A stretch of DNA of 47,584 nucleotides from Oscillospiraceae bacterium (GTDB taxonomy: Bacteria > Bacillota > Clostridia > Oscillospirales > Ruminococcaceae). The notes under the pieces are model-generated. The model made no database searches. It was not told the origin of the DNA and was given only the letters and a program-made list of their open reading frames with translations. Each line of letters starts with the position of its first letter. Position 1 is the stretch's first letter. A program made the position numbers and the translations under genes. The stretch spans positions 1 to 47,584 of the forward strand of contig CAAGCE010000235.1 in the NCBI GenBank assembly GCA_900768245.1, in the 5' to 3' direction. Below are positions 14,121-22,044 of this stretch, piece after piece.

Positions 14121-14726
14121 TTACCTGTTCATTACAGCGTTATAAATTATGTCAGTTGTGCCGTTTATGCCGAAGGTTTCACTGTTGATCGTCAGGTCAT
14201 AGTTGATATGAGATGACCATTTGCGGTCGGTGTAGAAGTCATAGTAGCATTTACGCTGCTTGTCGTTCTTTTTGATAAGAGCCAATGCCTGAGCTTCATT
14301 TACCTTGTCACGTTCCATTGTACGCTTTATTCTTGCTTCAAGAGGAGCATAAATGAAAACATTTGTAAGGTCGACATCCTCATCTTTAAGGATATAGTCA
14401 GAGCAGCGTCCAACTATGATCGCATTTTCTGTTTTTGCGATATTTCTTATAATTTCGGACTGAACATTGAACAAGGTGTCATTGGTGCAGAGATTTACAC
14501 CGAAATTAGTCTGACCCGTCTGGCTCATAGCCGCATAAAGCCAAGGGTTGGCAGCCTTTTCATCGGCTTCCGTAAGAGCACCGTGGCTCAGACCGCTTTT
14601 TTCAGCAGCAAGCTCAATAAGATTTTTGTCATAATAAGCAAAGCCCAGCTTTTTTGCAAGCTCCTCACCGATAACGTGACCGCCGCTTCCGAACTGACGA
14701 CCGATTGTAATAACTTTATAACTCAT
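14121..14726 (-). CDS. Cytidylate-kinase-like P-loop protein
   Basis: 201-residue soluble protein of the cytidylate kinase-like (AAA_26) family. Seen: an N-terminal P-loop variant in ITIGRQFGSGGHVIGEELAKKLG, YYDKNLIELAA, the core strand IIVGRCSDYIL and a lid-like RKCYYDFYTDRKW near the C-terminus. The family resembles CMP kinases but its substrate is not established. The ATG at 14726 is chosen because AAGGAGG sits 7-8 nt upstream; the frame runs 43 codons further without a ribosome site. Monocistronic, with its own promoter and terminator. A true CMP kinase elsewhere in the genome would support a different substrate. Confidence 0.88.
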   Translation of the reverse strand: MSYKVITIGRQFGSGGHVIGEELAKKLGFAYYDKNLIELAAEKSGLSHGALTEADEKAANPWLYAAMSQTGQTNFGVNLCTNDTLFNVQSEIIRNIAKTENAIIVGRCSDYILKDEDVDLTNVFIYAPLEARIKRTMERDKVNEAQALALIKKNDKQRKCYYDFYTDRKWSSHINYDLTINSETFGINGTTDIIYNAVMNR

Positions 14727-14837
14727 AAAAAAGCCTCCTTTGCAAAACGCATTCATTGGAAAGATAATTCCGAAAAGATATTGTAATATGTAAAATTCAA
14801 TGATCTTAATGCGGTATTGCTTAATTTTTATGTACAT

Positions 14838-14866
14838 ATTATAGCATAGTTGCACATAAATTGCAA
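14838..14866 (-). promoter_or_regulatory. Promoter of the cytidylate-kinase-like gene
   Basis: Minus strand TTGCAA (14861-14866), 17-nt spacer, TATAAT (14838-14843) with TGC before it. Confidence 0.7.
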
Positions 14867-14970
14867 GTACAATTTTAATATTTTTATGCTAAATCTACAT
14901 ATAAAATTTTGTGCAAAAAATATGTATAGCGAATTATGCCTAATTTAGCGTTAATTCGTCAGTTTGTATA

Positions 14971-14999
14971 TTGAAAAGCCGATTTTTCTTTGCTATAAT
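14971..14999 (+). promoter_or_regulatory. Promoter of azlCD
   Basis: TTGAAA (14971-14976), 17-nt spacer, TATAAT (14994-14999) with TGC before it. Confidence 0.75.
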
Positions 15000-15036
15000 T
15001 ACATTTATGCTTAACTTACATTATGCAGGGAGAATT

Positions 15037-15777
15037 ATGATGAAAAAAAAATTTGAGGAAAGCGGTGCGCTTAATTTCAAGCGTGGCTTTCGTGACGGTA
15101 TCCCTATCGGGATGGGGTATCTTTCAGTATCATTCGGATTTGGTATAATGGCAGTATCAAACGGACTGTCTGTTTTTTCAGCACTTATGATCTCGCTGAC
15201 AAACCTCACCTCAGCAGGTCAGGTAGCAGGTCTTGGCATAATCGCAGCAGGCGGCACACTTATTGAAATGATACTGGCTCAGCTTATAATAAATATGCGT
15301 TATGCCCTTATGAGCATTTCACTTTCGCAGAAGCTTGACAGCAGCTTTACAACACCCCACAGACTTCTTATCTCATTCAGCATAACCGACGAAGTCTTTG
15401 CCGTTGCGGCAGGCAAATCAAAGGAGCTCAACACACGTTATATGTACGGACTTATGATAATGCCTATCGTGTGCTGGAGCCTTGGAACATTCCTCGGCGG
15501 CGTTGCGGGAGAGATACTTCCCGACCGACTTAAAGCGGCATTGGGAATAGCTATATACGGTATGTTCATTGCAATATTTGTACCGCCCGCAAGAAAATCA
15601 TTTGGCGTACTTGCAGTAGTCGCAGTATCAGCAGGACTTAGCTGCTGCTTCAGATATATTCCTGCATTGTCGGGCATCTCAAACGGCTTCTCCATCATCA
15701 TCTGTACACTTTTCGCAGCAATTCTCGGTGCGCTTGTATTCCCCGTAAAAGAAAAAACGGAGGCAGATGAGCAATGA
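15037..15777 (+). CDS. azlC: AzlC-type branched-chain amino acid exporter subunit
   Basis: Large membrane subunit of the AzlCD (LIV-E class) system, which exports branched-chain amino acids and analogues. 246 residues with about seven hydrophobic segments. Family marks: FKRGFRDGIPIGMGYLSVSF at the start, LTNLTSAGQVAGLGIIAAGG, and QLIINMRYALMSISLSQKL. The ATG at 15037 (tandem ATG at 15040) has GGGAG upstream; the longer frame begins at the -35 box and is not credible. It overlaps azlD by 4 nt (ATGA), so the two are translationally coupled. The operon has its own promoter and terminator. Confidence 0.92.
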   Translation: MMKKKFEESGALNFKRGFRDGIPIGMGYLSVSFGFGIMAVSNGLSVFSALMISLTNLTSAGQVAGLGIIAAGGTLIEMILAQLIINMRYALMSISLSQKLDSSFTTPHRLLISFSITDEVFAVAAGKSKELNTRYMYGLMIMPIVCWSLGTFLGGVAGEILPDRLKAALGIAIYGMFIAIFVPPARKSFGVLAVVAVSAGLSCCFRYIPALSGISNGFSIIICTLFAAILGALVFPVKEKTEADEQ

Positions 15778-16091
15778 AAATAAATATCGCCGTATATATT
15801 GCAGTAATGGCAGGTGTTACATACCTTATAAGAATGCTGCCATTCGTAATTTTCAGAAAGAAAATAGAATCAAAATTTATAAAGGACCTCCTCTATTACG
15901 TTCCCTATGCAGTTCTGGGAGCAATGACAATACCTGCCGTGTTCTATTCAACGGGCAGTATTATCTCAGCTGTTGCAGGACTTGTCGTTGCCGTTATCCT
16001 TGCATTCAGAAATAAATCACTCATAACCGTAGCAGTCGCAGCCTGCGTTGCCGCATATGCCGCAGATTGGATAGTTACATTGATAGTATGA
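15774..16091 (+). CDS. azlD: AzlD-type exporter small subunit
   Basis: 105-residue membrane partner of AzlC with about four hydrophobic helices. The family signature is clear: YLIRMLPFVIFRKKI near the N-terminus and YVPYAVLGAMTIPAVFYS. The start overlaps the azlC stop. Both subunits are needed for export in characterised homologues. Confidence 0.92.
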   Translation: MKINIAVYIAVMAGVTYLIRMLPFVIFRKKIESKFIKDLLYYVPYAVLGAMTIPAVFYSTGSIISAVAGLVVAVILAFRNKSLITVAVAACVAAYAADWIVTLIV

Positions 16092-16097
16092 TATTAT

Positions 16098-16132
16098 GCA
16101 GCCGCATTTTTTATTGCGGCTGTATTTTTATT
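16098..16132 (+). terminator. Terminator after azlD
   Basis: CAGCCGCA/TGCGGCTG stem (16099-16106, 16115-16122) followed by TATTTTTATTTTTT, which merges into the tip of the fold-back element. Confidence 0.75.
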
Positions 16133-17047
16133 TTTTATTTAGACGCGCCCAAATAAGTGCGAACCCAAAGAAAGCAACCGCGGCGCAAGCTTTGCATAAA
16201 ATCCGATGAACCAAGCAAAAGTAACAGCGCAAAAACATTTAAAGTTTCGGTCAAGCCTTTTCAAAGGCTTGTGGGAATCCAAAGGGCAAAGCCCGTGGTC
16301 GCTCCCGCAGGAGCGAAATCTCCTAAGCACATTCTAACAAATAAAGCAAAACGATAAAATGAAAAACAAAACTATAAAATCAAAAAGCGCAATGCAGCTA
16401 AAAAAGGTAAAACCGAAAGATGTAATGTCAGTTACAATCTGAGTAAAACCAATTAATCTGCATTGCGCTTATTCTATATTATCAAACAAAACTACCCCTT
16501 TTATAAATTTGTATGCGTAAGCAATACAAATTTATAAAACACAGCAAAACTGACAGATACAAAGGATTACAAACCAAACTAAGTTAAACATCGTCGGGAT
16601 TTTGTAGTGAGTGGCTTGGTATCTTTGATTCTATAGTTCAGCTGTGTTTTCCAAATTTGCTCTGCTACGCTCGCAAATTTGGAAAAGGGATATTTTGTTT
16701 GGATAGGATAGAATAAGCGCAATGCAGATTATTGGGTCAGGTTAGATTGTAACTATTGTTACATCTATTGTACCAACTTTTTTTGAGCTGCATTGCGCTT
16801 TTTTGATTTTTTACTTTTGATTTTCGTTTTATTGTTTTGCTTGCTTTGTTAGAATGCGCTTAGGGGATTTCGCTCCTGCGGGAGCGACCACGGGCTTTGC
16901 CCTTTGGATTCCCACAAGCCTTTGAAAAGGCTTGACCGAAACTTTTATATGGATACGCTGTTACTTTTGTTTGGCTAATTTTGCTTTGCTGCCGCCGCGG
17001 CTGCCATCTTCGGGTGCGCACGTTACTTTGGCGCGTCTAAATAAAAA
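16132..17047. mobile_element. 0.9-kb fold-back (giant inverted repeat) element
   Basis: The outer ends TTTATTTAGACGCGCC and GGCGCGTCTAAATAAA begin arms of about 350 bp (16132 to about 16490, and about 16692 to 17047) that are complementary with scattered mismatches. The arms contain nested palindromes (AAGCCTTTT/AAAAGGCTT, CGCTCCCGCAGGAGCG, AAGCGCAATGCAG and its complement twice). The loop (16491-16691) has two more hairpins (TTTTATAAATTTGTAT with its complement, and CCAAATTTGC with GCAAATTTGG). No frame resembles a transposase, so it is probably a non-autonomous element. A solo tip occurs at 10993-11060. It fills the gap between azlD and the DUF3343 gene. Confidence 0.8.
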
Positions 17048-17158
17048 AATAAAGATCACGCTGAATTAACATTATCCCCTACTATGCATATAATAATTCA
17101 GGCAAGGATCTTATCTTTGCTCTTTACGGACTTTGTGACGATGAAAGGATCGAATTTT

Positions 17159-17374
17159 ATGGGCAGATATATTTTTGCTTTTCCGTCCGTCACGATCGCT
17201 ATCAAGGCACGGAATTTGCTGCGAAATGAGGATTTTAACACCGATATTATCAGAACCCCCAGAACCCTTTCTGTCGGCTGCGGTTACAGCGTTGTTGTCA
17301 ACGGCAATGTTGATGCTGCGGCGGCTGTTCTCGAAAAAAACGGTATTCAGCCTAAGGCAGTAGGGCAGCTGTGA
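17159..17374 (+). CDS. DUF3343 putative Se/S carrier protein
   Basis: 71-residue protein of the DUF3343 family, suspected to carry selenium or sulfur between enzymes. Seen: YIFAFPSVTIAIKARNLL, then IIRTPRTLSVGCGYSVVV with the conserved Cys in the SxGCGYS motif, and a short ACT-like ferredoxin fold. AAAGGAT lies upstream of the ATG at 17159; the longer frame is not supported. Its neighbour 79 nt downstream is a cysteine-desulfurase-like enzyme, which could load a persulfide or selenide on this Cys. A hairpin with a short T-run sits between them, so expression of the second gene may be partly attenuated. Confidence 0.8.
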   Translation: MGRYIFAFPSVTIAIKARNLLRNEDFNTDIIRTPRTLSVGCGYSVVVNGNVDAAAAVLEKNGIQPKAVGQL

Positions 17375-17398
17375 TCTGTGCCTGAATCAATAAATCAC

Positions 17399-17434
17399 GG
17401 GCGGAAGCTGTGATGTTTCCCTTCCGCCCTTTTA
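17399..17434 (+). terminator. Hairpin between the DUF3343 and desulfurase-like genes
   Basis: GGGCGGAAG/CTTCCGCCC stem (17399-17407, 17421-17429) followed by TTTTAT. The ribosome site of the next gene follows within 20 nt. Confidence 0.75.
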
Positions 17435-17453
17435 TAAACCGAAAGGTCAGCCA

Positions 17454-18590
17454 ATGAAAAATTTCGATAATTCAGCTACTTCTTATCCAAAGCCTGCTGC
17501 TGTCAGAAAGGCTGTGCTGAATGCCATGCTCCGTTACGGCGGAAATCCCGGAAGAAGCGGTCACAGGCTTTCTATCGAAACTGCGGCAGCTGTTTATTCT
17601 GTTCGTCAGAAGGCTGCCGATTTTTTCGGTGCGGCGGCAGACAACACCGTTTTTACCTCAAACTGCACTCACGCTCTCAACCTTGCTATAAAGGGTATTG
17701 TTCGTGACGGCGGTCATATTATCATCTCAGACCTTGAACACAATTCCGTTGCAAGACCTGTTTATGCTATGCAGAAAAAAGGCTGCTCATTCAGCATTGC
17801 TGAAATTTCCGCCGACGATGACATCACTGTTCACAGCTTTGAACGACTTATCCGCCCAGAAACTCAGGCTGTTGTCTGCACTCTCGGCAGCAATGTCACA
17901 GGTCGGATAACCCCTTACAGAAAGATAGGCGAGCTTTGCCGCAGAAAAGGCATCTGCTTTATTGCTGACGGTGCTCAGGCATGCGGCGTTATTGACGTCA
18001 AGCTTTCAGATGGCATAAACATTCTCTGCACGGCAGGTCACAAATCGCTTTACGGTCCGTCGGGAACGGGACTTCTGCTGTCCGACGGAAAATACAAAAT
18101 TACTCCTCTTATGGAGGGCGGCACAGGCAGCACCTCTCTTGAACTTGAGCAGCCCGATTTTCTTCCCGACAGCCTTGAAAGCGGCACAGTCAACACCGCA
18201 GGCATAATCGGTCTTGGCGCAGGCATAGACTTTGTCAAAAGCATCGGCACAGACAGGATAATGCTTCACGAAGGTATGCTCTGCGATACATTTATAAAAA
18301 GCATATCCGACATTAAAAATGTTACCGTTTACCGTGATCCGCAGGTAAGGGACTATCTGCCCATAGTTTCCTTTAACATAAACGGTCTTACCTCAAACGA
18401 AACAGCCGGCAGGCTCAGCGATATGGGTTACGCTCTCCGCGGCGGACTCCATTGCTCCGGTCTTGCTCACAAATCTATCGGCACTATCCCCGAAGGAACT
18501 GTACGCTTTTCACCATCGGTATTCAGCAGCGAAAGTGATGTAAAGGCTCTTGCAAAGGCTGTCAGGAGCATAGCGGAAGCCGCATCATAA
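17454..18590 (+). CDS. Cysteine-desulfurase-like aminotransferase (class V)
   Basis: 378-residue PLP enzyme of the SufS/Csd group expected to release sulfur (or selenium) from cysteine (or selenocysteine). Seen: the N-terminal FDNSATSYPKP, the strand ADGAQACGVIDV (Asp and Gln contacting PLP), the Schiff-base Lys in CTAGHKSLYGPSGTG, and the active-site Cys in GGLHCSGLAHKSIGT. Length is slightly short for SufS (about 405). No suf or isc scaffold genes are nearby. Pairing with DUF3343 suggests a dedicated sulfur or selenium transfer role rather than general Fe-S assembly. AAAGG precedes the ATG. Confidence 0.88.
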   Translation: MKNFDNSATSYPKPAAVRKAVLNAMLRYGGNPGRSGHRLSIETAAAVYSVRQKAADFFGAAADNTVFTSNCTHALNLAIKGIVRDGGHIIISDLEHNSVARPVYAMQKKGCSFSIAEISADDDITVHSFERLIRPETQAVVCTLGSNVTGRITPYRKIGELCRRKGICFIADGAQACGVIDVKLSDGINILCTAGHKSLYGPSGTGLLLSDGKYKITPLMEGGTGSTSLELEQPDFLPDSLESGTVNTAGIIGLGAGIDFVKSIGTDRIMLHEGMLCDTFIKSISDIKNVTVYRDPQVRDYLPIVSFNINGLTSNETAGRLSDMGYALRGGLHCSGLAHKSIGTIPEGTVRFSPSVFSSESDVKALAKAVRSIAEAAS

Positions 18591-18591
18591 C

Positions 18592-18631
18592 AAAATATCC
18601 GTACCGAGCATACTCGATACGGATATTTTTA
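18592..18631. terminator. Bidirectional intrinsic terminator
   Basis: AAATATCCGTA..CGA and CGATACGGATATTT form a long stem with A and T flanks on both sides, between two convergent genes. Confidence 0.85.
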
Positions 18632-18641
18632 GAGGTGACCT

Positions 18642-20546
18642 TTAATTTATTCTGTTTTTCTTTCTTTCGACCTTGTCACTGTACATTAGCTTGTCGGCTA
18701 TTTCATAGCATTTGTCAACACTTTCGTATCCGTCAACATAGTCACAGAAACAGCCTATGCTGACATCGACCTCATATTCCTTTTTGGAGGATTCGTTGTA
18801 TCTTGAAAGATAGCCGTGAATACGCTGTCTGTAATAATCGGGGGATTTATCGTGATAATCATAGCAGCCCACAACGGCAAATTCATCGCCGCCCGTTCTT
18901 GCACATTTCTCGCTGTTTCCGCTGCATGACTGGAGTGCCTGCGCAATTACCGTGATAGCCTCATCACCCTCTGAATGACCGTAGCTGTCGTTGATATGCT
19001 TCAATCCGTCCATATCAGCAACGATAAGAAGCATCTGTTTATGTTCGGACTTAGCAGTTTCAAAGACTTCCCTTGCATATTTTTTATAGCCAAGGCGGTT
19101 GTAGATACCTGTAAGTGCATCACGGAGAGAGCTTATGTAAATTCTGTCATTTATTATCTCCATACGCTCCTTGACACGCATAAATTCCAGTGCGGTATTG
19201 ACATTTTTTATCCACAGGTCATAGACCACACCGTTGGTGAGGCTGTTTGTAAGATATTTTATAACAGCATATCCAAAGCATCTGTCGCTGAAATGAAGCG
19301 GTGTGAAATAGCAGCAAACAGGCTCGTTTTCATCAAGCATTTCAGGCGGGAACATATCTGCTGACTTGAACTTTTTATCACTTACCCAGCTGTCGTTCCA
19401 GTCAAAATATGCTCTTTCGGACATATTTTCAGCATAGCCTTCAATGATATACTCATCATCATTTTCGCTGAATCTGTTCCAGTTTTCATTAAGGCACAAC
19501 GCAAACTGTTTTGTTCCATTGAGAAGATAAATATTTCTGAGGATATTCCCAAGACACTCATTAATGTTTTTTGAAGCTGTAAGCTCCTCTATCATTATGC
19601 AGGAGTTAAAAAGCTCTGTCTGCTTTTTACGCTCTCTTATCCTGTATCCGTATTCCTTAACAAGATCCATACTTTTTCCGCAGCCGCAGCTTTCACCTGT
19701 GATAAGCTCACCGTCGGTCTTAAATATCTGCTCCGCATCTTCACCTGTTATCAGCTTATGAAGTGCGCATACGCTTTCTGCGCCGACAGCTCTCTGCGAC
19801 CTCTGATATGAAGTTATGGACGGAACATTTTCAAATGAATCTATCGAAGAGTCAAAGCCTGTAACAACAATATCCTCAGGCACTCTTATTTTGCGTTCGA
19901 TAAGCGTGTTGCAGAGGTTTATTGCCATACAGTCATTTTCGCAGACAATTGCCTCAGGCATTTCGGTCTTTCCGTCGGCAATATCATTTGCAAGTACTTT
20001 TGCAGCATTTTCCCAGAAATCACCATAGAAAATATAATCATCTCTTACTTCAAGACCATGTCTTTTCATTGATTCAACATAGCCTTCAAGCCTTATCTGA
20101 GAAACACGATCTTTTTCAGGTCCTGCAAGGCAGTATATTTTTTTCAGGCCGTGAACTTCTATCATATGGTCAACGAGTATAGCAAAATCCTGATTTTCCT
20201 GCAATACTACATTATAAAAGCCGTGAGGATCGTTGGCATTTATGCAAACCACTTTGCCGCCTGCATTCTTCTTGAGGAAGTCAAAGACCCTCTTCTTTTC
20301 TTCCCACGCCCATATAGACGAGTCAAAGTACAAAACACCCTCTAATTTATCAAAATTCATAAGATTAAGTATATTTTCCTCACCGAACTGGTGCGGTGTA
20401 AGCTCATCTCTGATATAAAAAGGTGAGAAAACGGCGACATTATAGCCAAGATGTTTAGCCTGAGATATTATACCGTCAAGCTGTACGCCGTGATATTCAT
20501 TTGTAATATGACCGATAACAACAGCAATTGTTTTACGCTCACTCAT
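18642..20546 (-). CDS. Diguanylate cyclase with periplasmic-binding-protein-like sensor
   Basis: 634-residue soluble protein. Residues about 1-290 form a LacI/GalR-type ligand-binding fold (IAVVIGHITNEYHGVQLDGII at the start, VTGFDSSIDSFENVPSITSY near its end) but without the usual N-terminal helix-turn-helix. A middle region (about 300-460) is unassigned, possibly GAF-like. The C-terminal GGDEF domain (about 465-630) has an intact GGDEF at 552-556 (ARTGGDEFAVVG) and DALTGIYNRLGY. It should make c-di-GMP in response to a ligand, perhaps a sugar. No membrane helix or signal peptide is seen, so the sensor is cytosolic. It is monocistronic. Confidence 0.9.
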   Translation of the reverse strand: MSERKTIAVVIGHITNEYHGVQLDGIISQAKHLGYNVAVFSPFYIRDELTPHQFGEENILNLMNFDKLEGVLYFDSSIWAWEEKKRVFDFLKKNAGGKVVCINANDPHGFYNVVLQENQDFAILVDHMIEVHGLKKIYCLAGPEKDRVSQIRLEGYVESMKRHGLEVRDDYIFYGDFWENAAKVLANDIADGKTEMPEAIVCENDCMAINLCNTLIERKIRVPEDIVVTGFDSSIDSFENVPSITSYQRSQRAVGAESVCALHKLITGEDAEQIFKTDGELITGESCGCGKSMDLVKEYGYRIRERKKQTELFNSCIMIEELTASKNINECLGNILRNIYLLNGTKQFALCLNENWNRFSENDDEYIIEGYAENMSERAYFDWNDSWVSDKKFKSADMFPPEMLDENEPVCCYFTPLHFSDRCFGYAVIKYLTNSLTNGVVYDLWIKNVNTALEFMRVKERMEIINDRIYISSLRDALTGIYNRLGYKKYAREVFETAKSEHKQMLLIVADMDGLKHINDSYGHSEGDEAITVIAQALQSCSGNSEKCARTGGDEFAVVGCYDYHDKSPDYYRQRIHGYLSRYNESSKKEYEVDVSIGCFCDYVDGYESVDKCYEIADKLMYSDKVERKKNRIN

Positions 20547-20754
20547 ATTGCACCTCTATGTCGATATATAACAGCAACAATTATTGAATAAAATTCCTTG
20601 CATTTTGACTTCAACATTTTATAATTGTATTTATTATAGCACAATAAACAAAAAAAATCAATAGTCAACAGCATATTTCTATACTCATCTTTGACAATTT
20701 TACAGATAAAGCCGAAAAATCTCCTATAAACCGATCAAAAAACAGGTATCAAAT

Positions 20755-20793
20755 CAAAATACCGCCGAAGACATAACTCCGACGGTATAAAAC
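20755..20793 (-). terminator. Terminator closing the dcw operon after ftsZ
   Basis: Minus strand ATACCGTCG pairs with CGGCGGTAT, followed by TTTTGATTTGAT. Confidence 0.75.
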
Positions 20794-20810
20794 TATTCTT
20801 CTGATGAAAA

Positions 20811-21902
20811 TTATCTTTCGTTGAAGATCTTGAAGAGGTCGCTGTAATCATTGAAGTCATTTGTCTGCTTCTGAGCAGGCTGCTGTGCAGGAGCGGGTTC
20901 AGCTGCAGCAGGTTCTTCGGGAACATCTTCTTCAAGATTGTTAAAGCCTGCGGCAATAACAGTGATGTTCATCTCGTCCTGCATAGACTCATCGAATGAA
21001 GTACCGAAGATCATATCAACATTCGGGTCAGCTGCATCGGAGATAAGCTTTGTAGCCATATCTACATCGGAAGCGAGAATATCCTCGGACATAACAATAT
21101 TGACAAGAAGACGTGTAGCACCGCTGATAGATGTTTCGAGGAGCGGGCTTGTGATAACTGCATTTGCAGCTTCCTGAGCCTTATCCTTGCCTGAACCGTG
21201 ACCGATAGCCATATGAGCGTAGCCGGCATTCTTCATTGTTGTTTCAACATCGGCAAAGTCAAGGTTGATCATACCTTCAACTGTTATAAGCTCCGCAATG
21301 GATTTAACACCTGTTTTAAGAATGTCATCAGCCATTGAGAAGGATTCCTTCATTGTAAGAGGCTTCTCTGAGCCGACAAGGAGCTTTTCATTAGGAATAA
21401 CGATAAGTGAGTCAACGTGCTTTTTAAGTTCTTCAATACCTTTTTCAGCCTGTATCATCTTAGCCTTCTGCTCAAAGTTAAAAGGCTTTGTGACAACAGC
21501 AACGGTAAGAATATCCATTTCCTGAGCTATTTCAGCAACAACAGGAGCAGCACCCGTACCTGTGCCGCCGCCCATACCTGCTGCGATAAATACCATATTT
21601 GCGCCCTTGAGAGCAGCGGAGATCTCGTCCTTATTTTCCTGAGCGGAACGTTCGCCGACATCGGGCTTGTTTCCTGCGCCACGGCCTCTTGTGAGCTTTT
21701 CACCGATCTGAACCTTCTGGGTAGCCTTAGAGGAACGCAATGCAGCGGCATCTGTATTGACAGCAATGTACTCAACGTCCTTGATACCTGCTGTTACCAT
21801 ACAGTTCAAAGCGTTGCCGCCGCCACCACCGACACCTATGACCTTTATATTAATATCAGAAATCAACTCATCGTTATCGTTATCAAGCATAAAACCGCCC
21901 AT
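20811..21902 (-). CDS. ftsZ: Cell division GTPase FtsZ
   Basis: Tubulin-like GTPase that builds the cytokinetic ring. 363 residues: N-terminal GVGGGGGNALNCM, the signature GMGGGTGTGAAP, IPNEKLL, and the T7 region with NLDFADVE. A linker rich in Pro, Ala and Gln starts near residue 320, and the protein ends NDYSDLFKIFNER, a divergent form of the tail that usually binds FtsA or SepF. AGGAGG precedes the ATG at 21902. It is the last gene of the dcw operon but also has its own promoter and a palindrome in the 142-nt gap before it. ftsA is not adjacent, so SepF or another anchor is expected. Confidence 0.97.
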   Translation of the reverse strand: MGGFMLDNDNDELISDINIKVIGVGGGGGNALNCMVTAGIKDVEYIAVNTDAAALRSSKATQKVQIGEKLTRGRGAGNKPDVGERSAQENKDEISAALKGANMVFIAAGMGGGTGTGAAPVVAEIAQEMDILTVAVVTKPFNFEQKAKMIQAEKGIEELKKHVDSLIVIPNEKLLVGSEKPLTMKESFSMADDILKTGVKSIAELITVEGMINLDFADVETTMKNAGYAHMAIGHGSGKDKAQEAANAVITSPLLETSISGATRLLVNIVMSEDILASDVDMATKLISDAADPNVDMIFGTSFDESMQDEMNITVIAAGFNNLEEDVPEEPAAAEPAPAQQPAQKQTNDFNDYSDLFKIFNER

Positions 21903-21930
21903 TTTGACGTCCTCCTATATAAAAATTAAT

Positions 21931-21990
21931 TTGATTAATCAACCAACTATAAACAATATTTATTTTATCATACTATTGATTTTATTTCAA
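21931..21990 (-). promoter_or_regulatory. ftsZ-proximal promoter and palindrome
   Basis: Minus strand TTGAAA (21985-21990), 17-nt spacer, TAAAAT (21962-21967). A perfect 12-bp palindrome TTGATTAATCAA lies at 21931-21942, between the predicted start and the ribosome site, a possible operator. Confidence 0.55.
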
Positions 21991-22044
21991 GTGGTTTACC
22001 TGAAAAAAACACATATTTATAAAATTTCCATAATATTATTCAAT

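Noticed and set aside
16098..16132. 16132 as a target-site duplication boundary of the fold-back element
   Set aside because: Both ends merge into A/T runs, so a duplication cannot be defined from this copy alone.
16139..16357. Short ORFs within the fold-back element
   Set aside because: They run through palindromic arm sequence, exist on both strands and lack ribosome sites.
20620..20665. Promoter of the diguanylate cyclase gene
   Set aside because: A TGC-TATAAT is present on the minus strand near 20635, but no -35 lies at 16-18 nt; too uncertain to list.
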